Below are positions 1 to 8,671 of a stretch of DNA of 49,632 bases, one piece after another (the stretch's first letter is position 1; every line of letters starts with the position of its first letter). This stretch comes from Pelomonas aquatica (GTDB lineage Bacteria > Pseudomonadota > Gammaproteobacteria > Burkholderiales > Burkholderiaceae_C): NCBI RefSeq assembly GCF_026712205.1, contig NZ_JAPPUW010000032.1, forward strand, positions 1 to 49,632, written 5' to 3'. The notes under the pieces are model-generated. The model made no database searches. It was not told the origin of the DNA and saw only the letters and a program-made list of their open reading frames with translations. Both the position numbers and the translations under genes were made by a program.

Positions 1-330
1 GGTCAGGCCGGCCGCGGCCAGGGCGGCCAGGCCGTCGCGGTCGAAGGGGTTGAGCATGCCGACCAGGGCCGTGCCGGGCTTCATCAGCGCCAGCTCGTCG
101 GCGCCGGGGGCGCGTACCTTGAGGACGAGGTCGGCAGCGGACAGGCAGTCGATGCCGCCAATCGTTGCGCCAGCCGCCACATAGGCCTCGTCCGGCGCAC
201 TTGCCCGCAGGCCCGCCCCGGCCTGGACGCAAACGCTGTGGCCCTGGGCCACCAGTTTCTTCACCACCTCGGGTGTCAGTGCCACGCGGTTTTCGCCCGC
301 TGCGGTCTCGATAGGAACGGCAATGCGCAT
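1..330 (-). CDS. pntA: NAD(P) transhydrogenase subunit alpha, N-terminal part (cut by window edge)
   Basis: The reverse strand from 330 reads MRIAVPIETAAGENRVALTP and continues in frame to the window edge (110 codons, no stop). This is the characteristic N-terminus of PntA / alanine dehydrogenase-like transhydrogenase alpha subunits, including the start of the NAD(H)-binding domain I and a segment ending in GMLNPFDRDGL. The enzyme couples hydride transfer between NADH and NADP+ to proton translocation. Only the first quarter to third is present, so the remaining domains and any pntB partner cannot be judged. The gene reads away from the repeat at 362-632 and is not obviously linked to the catabolic operon to its right. 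Confidence 0.85.
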   Translation of the reverse strand, partial: MRIAVPIETAAGENRVALTPEVVKKLVAQGHSVCVQAGAGLRASAPDEAYVAAGATIGGIDCLSAADLVLKVRAPGADELALMKPGTALVGMLNPFDRDGLAALAAAGLT

Positions 331-361
331 GTCAATGGCTCATCTCTGGGAATGCAAAGGG

Positions 362-632
362 CTAGGGCCTGTGAACGCTACGGCAATAGACCGCGAAGGT
401 CGTTCGCCAGGGGCCAATCAAGGCGCAGCGCGCCGCCCGCATTGATATGCGGGCCAGCGGTGCAACGCGGAGTGGCCCCTGGCGAACGACCTTCCCTTCG
501 GGTTGTGGCCAGGAAGGCCGCGCGCGGCGTTGCAAATCCTCGCCGGGCGGCTAGCCCGGCTGCGGTTTGCGCCTTGCTCGCGGCCTTCCTGGCCACAACG
601 CGGCCTACTGCCGTAGCGTTCACAGGCCCTAG
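362..632. repeat. Nested palindromic (cloverleaf-like) intergenic repeat
   Basis: The outer arms at 362-389 and 605-632 are inverted repeats matching at 27 of 28 positions (core GGGCCTGTGAACGCTACGGC). Inside lie two perfect inverted repeats, 395-416 with 473-494 (22 bp) and 502-522 with 579-599 (21 bp). Within the second is a further 7-5-7 hairpin (542-548 with 554-560, around CTAG). The element can therefore fold as an outer stem with two side arms. Its right end supplies the TAG stop codon of the acyl-CoA ligase. A short relative lies at 13354-13384. No gene is visible in the interval. Function unknown; it looks like a REP/MITE-type dispersed element. Confidence 0.85.
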
Positions 633-2257
633 GGCGAAACGCGCACGAGCAGGTCGCCGTAGGTTTCGCGCAGCTTGTTCTTCAGCACCTTGCCGGTGCC
701 GCCCAGCGGCAGGGCGTCCACGAACAGCACGCGGTCGGGCACCTGCCAGCTGGGCAGCTTCCCGTCGAAGAAGGCCTTGACCGCCTCCTCCGTCACGTCG
801 GCGCCGGCGCGCCGAGTGACGATCAGGATCGGCCGCTCGTCCCATTTCGGGTGGCGGGCGCCAATGGCCGCCGCCGCAGCCACGCCCGGATGGGCCATCG
901 CCAGGTTCTCGAGCTCCACGGAGGAGATCCACTCGCCGCCCGACTTGATCATGTCCTTGGCTCGATCACGGATGACCATAAAGCCGTTGGCGTCGATGGT
1001 GGCCACGTCGCCGGTGTCGAACCAGCCGTCGGTGGTGAGCGCCGGGGCCTCCGCCTTGAAGTAGGTGTCCACGATCCAATGCCCGCGGATCTGGAGATTG
1101 CCCTGCGTCTGCCCATCACGCGGCAGCTCTCTGCCGTCGTCGCCGGTCAGGCGCAGCTGCACGCCGTAGGGCGGGCGCCCCTGGCCCTGGCGCAGCTCGG
1201 CCTGGGCCTGCGGGCTCCATGACTCATGCTTCGCCAGCAACTGGTTGAGCGTCCCCAGGGGGCTGGTTTCGGTCATGCCCCAGGCATGAACGAGCTCGAC
1301 GCCGAACTCGTCCCGGAACGCGGCGATCATCGACGGCGGCATCGCCGACCCGCCGACGATGGTGCGCTTCAGGCTCGCGGGCCGGCTGCCGCGCGAGCGC
1401 AGCGCGGCAAGCAGGCCCGCCCAGATCGTGGGCACGCCGAACGCGACCGTGACCTTCTCGTCCTCGATCAGCCCGGCCAGGCTGGCGCCATCCAGGCCGG
1501 GGCCGGGCAGCACCAGCCGAGCCCCCTGCGCCGCGGCGCCATAGGGCACGCCCCAGGCATTGACGTGGAACATCGGCACGACGGGCAGCACGGTGTCGCG
1601 CGCCGAAACGCCCATGCCGTCGGGGCTGTTGCCAACCAGGCTGTGCAGCACGGTGGAGCGGTGGCTGTAGAGCACGCCCTTGGGATGGCCCGTGGTGCCG
1701 GACGTGTAGCAAAGGGACGAAGGCAGGTTCTCGTCGAGCACCGGCCAGGCGTAGCTGTCGTCGCCGGATGCGACGAGCTCGTCGTAGAAGCGCAAGCCCG
1801 GCAGCAGGGCCTGCGCCTCGTCCTCGCGCGGCCCCATCAACACCACATGCTTGAGCGTCGGCAGGCTGGGCGCCAGCTTGGCGACCGCGGGCAGAAACGT
1901 GCGGTCGACGAAGAGCAGCTTGTCCTCGGCGTGCTTGAAGATGTAGACGAGGGTCTCGGGCGAGAGCCGCGGGTTGATGGTGTGGCAGACCATGCCGCCG
2001 CCCGAGACGCCGAAGTAGATCTCCAGGTGGCGGCGGTTGTTCCACGCGATGGTGGCGCAGCGGTCGCCGGCCTGCATACCCAATTTGCCGAGCGCCGACG
2101 CGAGCCGCCGTGCGTTGCGCTCGACCTGGCCCCAGTTGCTGCGTTCCACGCCACCGGTCGTCTCGACGGAGACGATCTCCGTGTCTGCGTGATAGCGCTG
2201 GGCATGGGCGATCAGCCCGGAGATCAACAGCGGATCCCCCATCATCTTTCCAAGCAT
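629..2257 (-). CDS. AlkK-like medium/long-chain acyl-CoA synthetase
   Basis: A 542-residue ANL-superfamily adenylate-forming ligase that would activate a free carboxylic acid to its CoA thioester in the cytoplasm. The AMP-binding P-loop reads YTSGTTGHPKG. Further signatures are the MTETSPLGT motif, the WFDTGDVATID motif and a C-terminal GGTGKVLKNKLRE with the conserved lysine. Overall length and the tail match AlkK-type fatty-acid ligases of alkane and alcohol degraders. The ATG at 2257 is preceded by AGGAAA; the open frame extends upstream to 2413 but without a better start. It is the last gene of the operon, four bases behind the small exported protein. The stop codon lies inside the palindromic repeat. 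The natural acid is not predictable; the neighbouring alcohol and aldehyde dehydrogenases suggest it receives the acid they produce. Confidence 0.9.
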   Translation of the reverse strand: MLGKMMGDPLLISGLIAHAQRYHADTEIVSVETTGGVERSNWGQVERNARRLASALGKLGMQAGDRCATIAWNNRRHLEIYFGVSGGGMVCHTINPRLSPETLVYIFKHAEDKLLFVDRTFLPAVAKLAPSLPTLKHVVLMGPREDEAQALLPGLRFYDELVASGDDSYAWPVLDENLPSSLCYTSGTTGHPKGVLYSHRSTVLHSLVGNSPDGMGVSARDTVLPVVPMFHVNAWGVPYGAAAQGARLVLPGPGLDGASLAGLIEDEKVTVAFGVPTIWAGLLAALRSRGSRPASLKRTIVGGSAMPPSMIAAFRDEFGVELVHAWGMTETSPLGTLNQLLAKHESWSPQAQAELRQGQGRPPYGVQLRLTGDDGRELPRDGQTQGNLQIRGHWIVDTYFKAEAPALTTDGWFDTGDVATIDANGFMVIRDRAKDMIKSGGEWISSVELENLAMAHPGVAAAAAIGARHPKWDERPILIVTRRAGADVTEEAVKAFFDGKLPSWQVPDRVLFVDALPLGGTGKVLKNKLRETYGDLLVRVSP

Positions 2258-2261
2258 GGGT

Positions 2262-2522
2262 CTATTTCCTTCGAATGTTGCTGGTTTCCAGGGCCTGCCA
2301 GGAGACGTCGCCGGTGTAGCTGGACGCCTGCCAGGCCGAATGGGCGCAGAAGGCCGCGCCTTGCTGCGTGTTTGCCAGGCAGGCGGACGTCGCGCCAGCC
2401 GCGGCCATTGCATCGGGATCGGGCAGGTCGGCAGACAAGCCCAAGATCAACGCCGTCTCAGCGAACGCTGCGACGGCCAGCAGGCCCCACAGCAACACAC
2501 TCGCACGTCGAACCGTCTTCAT
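2262..2522 (-). CDS. Small exported protein of unknown function (86 aa)
   Basis: An 86-residue open frame with a strong ribosome site (AAGGAG six bases before the ATG at 2522). It begins MKTVRRASVLLWGLLAVAAF, a basic N-terminus followed by a hydrophobic stretch typical of a Sec signal peptide, although no lipobox cysteine is visible. The mature part contains two cysteines (in TSACLAN and AAFCAHS), consistent with a periplasmic disulfide-containing protein. It sits between scoB and the acyl-CoA ligase and ends four bases before the ligase start, so it is part of the operon. I do not recognise the family. The good RBS and placement argue that it is a real gene rather than noise. Confidence 0.6.
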   Translation of the reverse strand: MKTVRRASVLLWGLLAVAAFAETALILGLSADLPDPDAMAAAGATSACLANTQQGAAFCAHSAWQASSYTGDVSWQALETSNIRRK

Positions 2523-2658
2523 CGCCGTCTCCTTGCAATCCTGCCCGGGCCATGGCCGCGGCAGTCGATGACTCCGGGCCAGCTGCGCCGCGGGCATTCG
2601 CCCGCCGTCGGTGTCCCGGTGAATCCGATGGCTCGCCTCATGCGGGCCGATCGCCTTT

Positions 2659-3297
2659 TCAATGCAGCGGAACGCCCGTCCTCGCCTGCACCTGCTCACG
2701 CGTGACGCCCTCGGCCAGCTCGACGAGCTTCAGGCCCTGCGGCGTCACGTCCATCACCGCCAGGTCGGTGATGATTCGGCTGACGACGCCGACGCCGGTC
2801 AGCGGCAGCGTGCAGTTAGGCATGATCTTCAGGTCTTCGCTGCCGTCCTTCTTGCGCGCCACATGCTCCATCAGCACGATGACGCGCTTGACGCCGGCGA
2901 CGAGGTCCATCGCGCCGCCCATGCCCTTGACCATCTTGCCGGGGATCATCCAGTTGGCCAGGTCGCCGCGCTCGCTGACCTGCATGCCGCCGAGGATGGA
3001 CAAATTCATCTTGCCGCCGCGGATCATCGCGAAGCCCTCGTGGCTGCTGACGATGGACGAGCCGGGGATGGTCGTCACCGTCTGCTTGCCGGCGTTGATC
3101 AGGTCGGGGTCCACCTCCTCCTCGGTCGGGAAGGGGCCGATGCCCAGCAGGCCGTTCTCGCTCTGCAGCCAGACTTCCTTGTCGGCCGGCACGAAGTTGG
3201 CGACCAGCGTCGGGATGCCGATGCCGAGGTTCACGTAGAAGCCGTCTTCCAGCTCCTGGGCCGCGCGCGCGGCCATCTGGTCTTGCGTCCAGGCCAT
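2659..3297 (-). CDS. scoB: 3-oxoacid (succinyl-CoA-type) CoA-transferase subunit B
   Basis: A 212-residue subunit of a family I CoA-transferase. It carries the SENGLLG motif with the glutamate that forms the glutamyl-CoA intermediate, followed by the conserved [14 protein letters not shown] and [13 protein letters not shown] stretches. With subunit A it transfers CoA between succinyl-CoA (or another donor) and a 3-oxoacid such as acetoacetate. It starts three bases after the stop of scoA, the usual A-B order, so the two are cotranslated. In this operon it probably handles the terminal 3-oxoacid or a product acid of the alcohol/aldehyde pathway. A role specific to another CoA pair (for example 3-oxoadipate) cannot be excluded from sequence alone. 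Confidence 0.93.
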   Translation of the reverse strand: MAWTQDQMAARAAQELEDGFYVNLGIGIPTLVANFVPADKEVWLQSENGLLGIGPFPTEEEVDPDLINAGKQTVTTIPGSSIVSSHEGFAMIRGGKMNLSILGGMQVSERGDLANWMIPGKMVKGMGGAMDLVAGVKRVIVLMEHVARKKDGSEDLKIMPNCTLPLTGVGVVSRIITDLAVMDVTPQGLKLVELAEGVTREQVQARTGVPLH

Positions 3298-3300
3298 CGC

Positions 3301-4008
3301 TCAGCCTCCCTTCTTCTCGGACAAGGTGCGCTTCTCGATGCGCTTCTCGGGCTTGGCGTTCACGACGATGCGGTGCACATAGATGCCCGGCAGGTGGACG
3401 GCGTCCGGGTCGATCTCGCCGGTCTCGACCAGCTGCTCGACTTCGACGACTGTGATCTCACCGGCCATCGCGCAGGCCGGATTGAAGTTGCGTGCCGTGC
3501 GGCGGAACACCAGGTTGCCGCTCCTGTCGGCCTTGTAGGCCTTGACCAGCGACACCTCCGGGGCAAGCGCGCGCTCCATCACATAGGTCGCACCGTCGAA
3601 CTCGCGCAGCTCCTTGCCCTCGGCCACCACGGTGCCCACGCCGGTCTTCGTGAAGAAGGCCGGGATGCCGGCGCCGCCGGCGCGCAGCTTCTCGGCCAGC
3701 GTGCCCTGGGGCGTGAACTCCAGCTCCAGCTCGCCGGCCAGGTACTGGCGCTCGAACTCCTTGTTCTCGCCGACGTAGCTGGAGATCATCTTGCGGATCT
3801 GGCGCGTCTCCAGCAGCTGGCCGAGGCCGAAGCCGTCGACGCCCGCGTTGTTGGAGATCACCGTCAGGCCCCTGACGCCGCTGTCGCGCAGCGCCGCGAT
3901 CAGCGCCTCGGGGATGCCGCACAGGCCGAAGCCGCCGACCGCCAGCAGTTGCTCGTCCTTCACGACCCCGCGCAGCGCCTCGGCGGCGCTGGGGTAGACC
4001 TTGTTCAT
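3301..4008 (-). CDS. scoA: 3-oxoacid CoA-transferase subunit A
   Basis: A 235-residue alpha subunit of a family I CoA-transferase, starting MNKVYPSAAEAL and carrying the glycine-rich CoA-binding segment GGFGLCGIPE near residue 25. SNNAGVDGFGLG and GAGIPAFFTKTGVGT are further family signatures. It forms a heterotetramer with the product of the next gene. It lies 34 bases downstream of the aldehyde dehydrogenase and three bases upstream of scoB in the same operon. Length and motifs are complete and no damage is visible. Confidence 0.93.
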   Translation of the reverse strand: MNKVYPSAAEALRGVVKDEQLLAVGGFGLCGIPEALIAALRDSGVRGLTVISNNAGVDGFGLGQLLETRQIRKMISSYVGENKEFERQYLAGELELEFTPQGTLAEKLRAGGAGIPAFFTKTGVGTVVAEGKELREFDGATYVMERALAPEVSLVKAYKADRSGNLVFRRTARNFNPACAMAGEITVVEVEQLVETGEIDPDAVHLPGIYVHRIVVNAKPEKRIEKRTLSEKKGG

Positions 4009-4042
4009 CGTGCCTGTCTCCGCTCAATGGAAATGGCTGCGC

Positions 4043-5473
4043 TCAACCGAGCTTGACCATGACGTGCCGCGCGACCGTGTAGTCCTCCAGCGCGTACATG
4101 GAGAGATCCTTGCCGTAGCCGGAGGACTTCAGGCCACCGTGCGGCATTTCGCTGGTCAGCACGAAGTGCGTGTTGATCCAGGTGCAGCCGTATTGCAGTT
4201 GCGCGGCCGCGGCCATGCCACGCGAGATGTCCTGGGTCCAGACCGACGAGGCCAGGCCGTACTCGGAATCGTTGGCCCAGCGCAGGGCTTCGTCCGCATC
4301 GTCGAAGCGCGTCACCGAGACGACGGGGCCGAAGACCTCGCGCTGCACGATTTCGTCCGCCTGCAGCGCGCCGGCCACCACGGTCGGCTCGTAGAAGAAG
4401 CCGCTGCCGCTGCCCGCGCGGCCGCCCGCGGTGACCTCGATGTGCTTCTGCGCCGCCGCCCGCTCGACGAAGGCCGCCACACGCTGCTGCTGCCGCGCCG
4501 AGATCAGCGGACCCAGGTCGTTGTCGTCGTCGTTGGGCTGGTTGAACTTGAGGCTCTTGACCGCGCTGGAAAGGTCGGCAACGAGCTTGTCGTAGACCTT
4601 CTTGCCGGCATAGATGCGGCAGGCGGCCGTGCAGTCCTGGCCGGCGTTGTAGTAGCCGAACACCTTGACGCCTTCGACGACGCTGGCCAGGTCGGCGTCA
4701 TCGAAGACGATAACCGGTGCCTTGCCGCCGAGTTCGAGGTGGGTCCGCTTCACCGTGCCCGTCGCTGCCTGCAGCACCTTCTTGCCCGTGCCGATGTCGC
4801 CGGTCAGCGAGACCATCGCCACCTTCGGGTGATGGATCAGCGCATTGCCCACGCTCTGGCCGCGCCCGGTGACGACGTTGACGACGCCGGCAGGAAAGAT
4901 GCCGGCAATGATCTTCGCCAGCCTCAGCAAGGTCAGCGGCGTCTGCTCCGACGGCTTGATGACGACCGTGTTGCCGCCGGCCAGCGCGGGCGCAAGCTTC
5001 CAGGCCGCCATCATCAGCGGATAGTTCCACGGCGCGATGGAGGCCACGACGCCGATGGCATCGCGGCGGATCATCGACGTGTGGTTGGCGACGTATTCGC
5101 CCGATGCGGCGCCGTGCATCGTGCGTGCAGCGCCGGCGAAGAAGCGGAAGCAGTCGGCGATCGCCGGGATCTCGTCCTGCAGCACGCGGATGCGCGGCTT
5201 GCCGCAGTTGAGCGCTTCGAGGGTCGCGAAATCCTCGGCGGCGGCTTCGATCGCATCGGCGAGTTTCAGCAGCAGGCGGGAGCGCTCCGCGGGGGTGGTC
5301 CGCGACCAGGCGGTGAAGGCCCTGGACGCCGCCTCGACCGCCGCGTCGACCTGCTCCACCGACGCTTCCGGGAGGTCGATCAACAGAGCGCCGGTTTTCG
5401 GATTGAGGACTTGTTCTGCGGCCGCCGCACCCGCGACGAAGTCAGAACCGATCAGCATTTCATGGTCAAACAT
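4043..5473 (-). CDS. PatD-like aldehyde dehydrogenase (gamma-aminobutyraldehyde type)
   Basis: A 476-residue NAD-dependent aldehyde dehydrogenase. The catalytic cysteine is C281 in [11 protein letters not shown], the general base is E247 in LELGGK, and N150 and K173 are in place. The whole chain follows E. coli PatD/YdcW closely, including [36 protein letters not shown] and the [13 protein letters not shown] end. PatD oxidises 4-aminobutanal in putrescine breakdown. AGGAGTGAAGA precedes the ATG. Given the amine permease and amine oxidase elsewhere in the window, an amino-aldehyde substrate is plausible. Its place behind GMC and PQQ alcohol dehydrogenases equally allows a simple aldehyde from alcohol oxidation. 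Family assignment is firm; substrate is inference. Confidence 0.9.
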   Translation of the reverse strand: MFDHEMLIGSDFVAGAAAAEQVLNPKTGALLIDLPEASVEQVDAAVEAASRAFTAWSRTTPAERSRLLLKLADAIEAAAEDFATLEALNCGKPRIRVLQDEIPAIADCFRFFAGAARTMHGAASGEYVANHTSMIRRDAIGVVASIAPWNYPLMMAAWKLAPALAGGNTVVIKPSEQTPLTLLRLAKIIAGIFPAGVVNVVTGRGQSVGNALIHHPKVAMVSLTGDIGTGKKVLQAATGTVKRTHLELGGKAPVIVFDDADLASVVEGVKVFGYYNAGQDCTAACRIYAGKKVYDKLVADLSSAVKSLKFNQPNDDDNDLGPLISARQQQRVAAFVERAAAQKHIEVTAGGRAGSGSGFFYEPTVVAGALQADEIVQREVFGPVVSVTRFDDADEALRWANDSEYGLASSVWTQDISRGMAAAAQLQYGCTWINTHFVLTSEMPHGGLKSSGYGKDLSMYALEDYTVARHVMVKLG

Positions 5474-5529
5474 TCTTCACTCCTGTTTCTCGGATGATTT
5501 CCGGTGCCACGCACCGCTACGACGTCTGC

Positions 5530-7170
5530 TTATGCGCTGGCGCGCTCGATATTTCGTGATTCCGTACTGCTGCCGCGGTCCGCTCGAATAATGAAGTCGG
5601 CGGCCTTCTCGGCAATCATGATCGTTGGCGCATTCGTATTGCCGCTGACGATGCTCGGCATGATGGAAGCGTCGACGACCCGCAGGCCGCTGACGCCGCG
5701 CACGCGCAGCCGGTCATCCACGACCGCCATCTCGTCGAAGCCCATCTTGCACGTCCCCACCGGGTGGTAGACGGATTCTGAACACTCCCGCAGATATTGA
5801 TCGATCTGGTCGTTGGTCTTGGCTTGCGGGCCCGGCCCATATTCAACGCCGCGATAAGGATCGAATGCCTTCTGCGCCAGAATGTCCCGCCCTATCCGGA
5901 TACCATCGCGATAGACGCGAATATCGTCCGGATCGGAGAAATAGTTGGGCTGCATCAGCGGATGCTGGGTCGGGTCGGCCGACCGTATCTTCAGCCAGCC
6001 GCGACTCTTGGGGCGGGAGATATTGAGGAATGGCGTGAAGCCATGTTCGGGAATGATGTGCCGACCGTTTTCACGGTACATGATCATCTCGAAGTGATAC
6101 TGGATATCCGGGGCGACCAGATCGGGCTGGCTCTTGACGAAGGCCAGCGCCTCCACACCGTGATAGGCGCCCGGGCCTTCCTGGTTCCACAGATAGTGGG
6201 CCAGCGCTGCGGCCGCGCGAACGGGGCGCACATAGGTCAGCAGAGAATTCGGTTGCGTCGAGCGGCATTGCAGGCCGACGGCGAGGTGGTCGTGCAGGTT
6301 CTGTCCGACGCCCGGCAATTCCGCCTTCACGGCGATACCGACCGACCGCAGATGCGCCGGGTCACCAATTCCAGACAATTGCAGCAGCTGCGGCGAATTG
6401 ATGGCACCGCCCGACAGCAGAACTTCCCGGTCTGCGCGAATGGTTTGCTTGCGGCCATGGCGAAGATACTCGACCCCAACCGCCCGACCATGCTCGACGA
6501 TGACGCGGGTGGCCAGCGCCTTGGTGATGATCTTGAGGTTTTTTCTGTCCTTCACCGGATGGATATAGGCGAAGGCCGTGCTCGATCGAACCCCCTTTTC
6601 TCCATCGGCCTTGATCGTGCTGTCGCAGGGGCCGAATCCCTCCTGCTCGCCGCCATTGAAATCATCCCGGTAGGGATAACCGGCCTGAACACCCGCCTCG
6701 ACGAAAGCCTTGGAGAGCGGATGCTGGACGCCGTAGCGGCTGGTATACAGCGGGCCACCTTTTCCGTGGATGGCGCTGTTGGGGCCATTCCAGTTCTCGG
6801 ATTTAAGGAAATAGGGCAGGCAATCCTTGAACGACCATTCGCTGTTGCCCATGGCCTCCCAGTTGTCATAGTCCGTGGCGCTGCCACGGATATAGACCAT
6901 GCCGTTGATGCAGCTGCAGCCGCCGAGCACCTTGGCGCGCGGCCAGTACAGGCGCCGGCCCAGCAGATGCTGCTGGGGCTCGGTGTAATAACCCCAGTCG
7001 ATCTGCCCGGTCTTCATCAGTTGGAAATAGCCGGCAGGCATGCCGATGAAGGGGCTGCTGTCCCGGCCGCCCGCTTCGATGAGCGTGACTTCGACATCCG
7101 GATTGGCAGAGAGCCGGTTCGCCAGCACGCAACCGGCGGAACCGCCGCCGACGACGACGTAGTCGGTCAC
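5530..7170 (-). CDS. GMC-family FAD alcohol oxidoreductase (choline dehydrogenase-like)
   Basis: A 546-residue glucose-methanol-choline flavoprotein. The N-terminal Rossmann motif is [16 protein letters not shown]. The second GMC signature is [17 protein letters not shown] near residues 253-269. The catalytic His-Asn pair is H469 (in [10 protein letters not shown]) and N513 (in GNTNAP). It would oxidise a primary alcohol to an aldehyde with FAD. The start is GTG at 7170, preceded by AGGAG, and it overlaps the stop of the aminotransferase in a GTGA tetranucleotide, so the two are translationally coupled. An 883-codon open frame runs through the start, but its upstream part is an out-of-frame shadow of the aminotransferase. 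By eye this gene is less GC-rich than its neighbours, which may indicate separate acquisition. Confidence 0.9.
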   Translation of the reverse strand: MTDYVVVGGGSAGCVLANRLSANPDVEVTLIEAGGRDSSPFIGMPAGYFQLMKTGQIDWGYYTEPQQHLLGRRLYWPRAKVLGGCSCINGMVYIRGSATDYDNWEAMGNSEWSFKDCLPYFLKSENWNGPNSAIHGKGGPLYTSRYGVQHPLSKAFVEAGVQAGYPYRDDFNGGEQEGFGPCDSTIKADGEKGVRSSTAFAYIHPVKDRKNLKIITKALATRVIVEHGRAVGVEYLRHGRKQTIRADREVLLSGGAINSPQLLQLSGIGDPAHLRSVGIAVKAELPGVGQNLHDHLAVGLQCRSTQPNSLLTYVRPVRAAAALAHYLWNQEGPGAYHGVEALAFVKSQPDLVAPDIQYHFEMIMYRENGRHIIPEHGFTPFLNISRPKSRGWLKIRSADPTQHPLMQPNYFSDPDDIRVYRDGIRIGRDILAQKAFDPYRGVEYGPGPQAKTNDQIDQYLRECSESVYHPVGTCKMGFDEMAVVDDRLRVRGVSGLRVVDASIMPSIVSGNTNAPTIMIAEKAADFIIRADRGSSTESRNIERASA

Positions 7171-8489
7171 ACGTTTCTCCTGAGCTCGGCGTCCACGATG
7201 CCGGACACCACGTTGACGAAGCCGTCGATGTCGGCTTCCGTCATCGGCGTCGACAGGAAGCCCTTGCCGTTGCGTGCGATGTGGAAGCCCTCGACGGTCA
7301 AGGCACGCTGCAGCGCCGCGACCCGGTCGGCTTCCTGCGGCGTCGAGAACCCGGAGCGGTAGTCGGTGATCGGCCGGGTGTGGCCGTAGACCTTGAAGCT
7401 CGACGCAAAGCCGGTGACCTGCCCCGGGAAGCCCGACCTCGCAAAGGCCTCGTTCAATCCGGCGACCAGCCGCTCGTTGAGCCGGGCCATGCGATCGATG
7501 GCGGCCTGGTCGAGCAGGTCCAGCGTGACCTTGCCGGCGGTCATCGACACGGGGTTGGCCGTGAAGGTGCCGCTCCACGGCAGGCCCGGCTTGCCCTCGC
7601 GGTGGTCGTAGACCCGCATGAACTCCCGCCGCCCGACGACGGCACCGACGGGGAAGCCGCCGCCGATGATCTTGGCGAGGGTCGTCAGGTCCGGGTTGAT
7701 GCCGAGCAGGGTCTGGGCGCCGCCGACATGGGACCGGAAGGTGATCACCTCGTCGAGGATGAAGAGCGCGCCGATCTCGCGGGTCACGCGCTCGACCATG
7801 TCGATGAAGGGCCGGGACATTTGCACAAAGCCCAGATAGCTCGGCGCCGCGTCGAGCAGGACGGCGGCGATGTCGGCGGCGTTCGCACGGATGATGCGCT
7901 CGGCGGCCTCGACGTCGTTGAACGGGATCACGACGACGTCGTTGGTCACGCCCTTGGGAACGCCCTTCGAATAGCCGACCGAGTTCGGATCGCCGCCCCA
8001 GTTCGCGGGAGAGGAATCGAGGCTGACCTCGGCGTAGTCGTAGGAGCCGTGATAGGCCCCTTCCGCCTTCACGATCTTGGGGCGGCCGGTGATTGCGCGA
8101 GCGGCCTTGATGGCGCTCATCACCGCTTCGGAACCCGAGTTGCAGAACCTCACCTGCTCGAAGCTCGCCGCGCGGCCGCAAATCGTTTCCGCCAGGGCGA
8201 CTTCCGGCTCGGTCGGCAGCGTGAAGGCCGAGCCGTTGCCCACCTGGCGACGCACGGCCTGGACGACCTCGGGATGCGCGTGACCGTGGATCAGCGATGC
8301 GAAGTTGTTCAGCAGATCGAGCCGCCGCGTGCCATCGACGTCGATGACGTAGGCGCCCTCTCCGCGCGCCGCATAGACCGGGAAAGGCTCCTGCCAGGGC
8401 ATCGTGCGGGTGATGCCGCCCGGCAGCACCTTCAGGCCACGGTCATAGAGTTCCTTGGAACGAGAGGTCGGATCGGGCCAGCTCGCCAT
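7167..8489 (-). CDS. Class III PLP aminotransferase (glutamate-1-semialdehyde aminomutase-like)
   Basis: A 440-residue fold-type I aminotransferase. The PLP lysine is K273 in TTLAKIIGGGFP. The pyridine-nitrogen aspartate is D246 in FILDEV, and the phosphate-binding NSGSEAVMSAIKAAR is near residue 117. Overall it resembles the HemL-like branch of class III enzymes, but an operon with alcohol, aldehyde and CoA genes makes tetrapyrrole synthesis unlikely. It more probably moves an amino group to or from a catabolic aldehyde or keto-acid. The ATG at 8489 has GGAGG seven bases upstream. Its stop overlaps the GTG of the GMC gene. True substrate unknown. Confidence 0.87.
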   Translation of the reverse strand: MASWPDPTSRSKELYDRGLKVLPGGITRTMPWQEPFPVYAARGEGAYVIDVDGTRRLDLLNNFASLIHGHAHPEVVQAVRRQVGNGSAFTLPTEPEVALAETICGRAASFEQVRFCNSGSEAVMSAIKAARAITGRPKIVKAEGAYHGSYDYAEVSLDSSPANWGGDPNSVGYSKGVPKGVTNDVVVIPFNDVEAAERIIRANAADIAAVLLDAAPSYLGFVQMSRPFIDMVERVTREIGALFILDEVITFRSHVGGAQTLLGINPDLTTLAKIIGGGFPVGAVVGRREFMRVYDHREGKPGLPWSGTFTANPVSMTAGKVTLDLLDQAAIDRMARLNERLVAGLNEAFARSGFPGQVTGFASSFKVYGHTRPITDYRSGFSTPQEADRVAALQRALTVEGFHIARNGKGFLSTPMTEADIDGFVNVVSGIVDAELRRNV

Positions 8490-8500
8490 GTTGACCTCCG

Positions 8501-8620
8501 TCAGCCGCGCAGCATCGCGCCGAAGCGAACGATGCTGTGCTGCATGCCTTCGTGGAAGGGCTTGGCGCTTGAATCGGCCAGCATCTGCATGGCCCCGGCG
8601 ATGTGGAGATCGAGTGACAC
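8501..8620 (-). CDS. Tiny ORF (39 aa), possible gene remnant
   Basis: A GTG-started frame of 39 codons encoding a peptide that begins VSLDLHIAGAMQMLADSSAK and ends GAMLRG. It occupies most of the gap between the monooxygenase and the aminotransferase, with a weak AGAGAG upstream. The first 25 residues look like the N-terminus of an alpha/beta-hydrolase, a family often found next to Baeyer-Villiger monooxygenases, so it may be what is left of a lactone/ester hydrolase gene. The similarity is weak and the call is tentative. Confidence 0.3.
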   Translation of the reverse strand: MSLDLHIAGAMQMLADSSAKPFHEGMQHSIVRFGAMLRG

Positions 8621-8671
8621 GGAATGACTCTCTTGATTGATTGATCGAATGTTGCGCGGCGCCACCGGCGC

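Noticed and set aside
361-632. A possible CRISPR or tRNA-like RNA because of the cloverleaf pairing.
   Set aside because: There are no regularly spaced direct repeats, the stems are far longer than in tRNA, and there is no anticodon or TPsiC-like sequence.
1226-3238. A 670-codon plus-strand frame opposite the acyl-CoA ligase and scoB.
   Set aside because: Low-complexity, Arg/His/Gly-rich translation typical of the antisense of GC-rich genes; no start signal and no family resemblance.
5530-8181. An 883-codon open frame that would fuse an unknown N-terminal part to the GMC oxidoreductase.
   Set aside because: The first 337 codons are an out-of-frame reading of the aminotransferase, and the GMC protein has its own GTG start with an AGGAG site at 7170.
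7167-8489. hemL (glutamate-1-semialdehyde aminomutase) for heme synthesis.
   Set aside because: Sequence is only HemL-like and the gene is embedded and overlapped in a catabolic operon, so a heme role is improbable.
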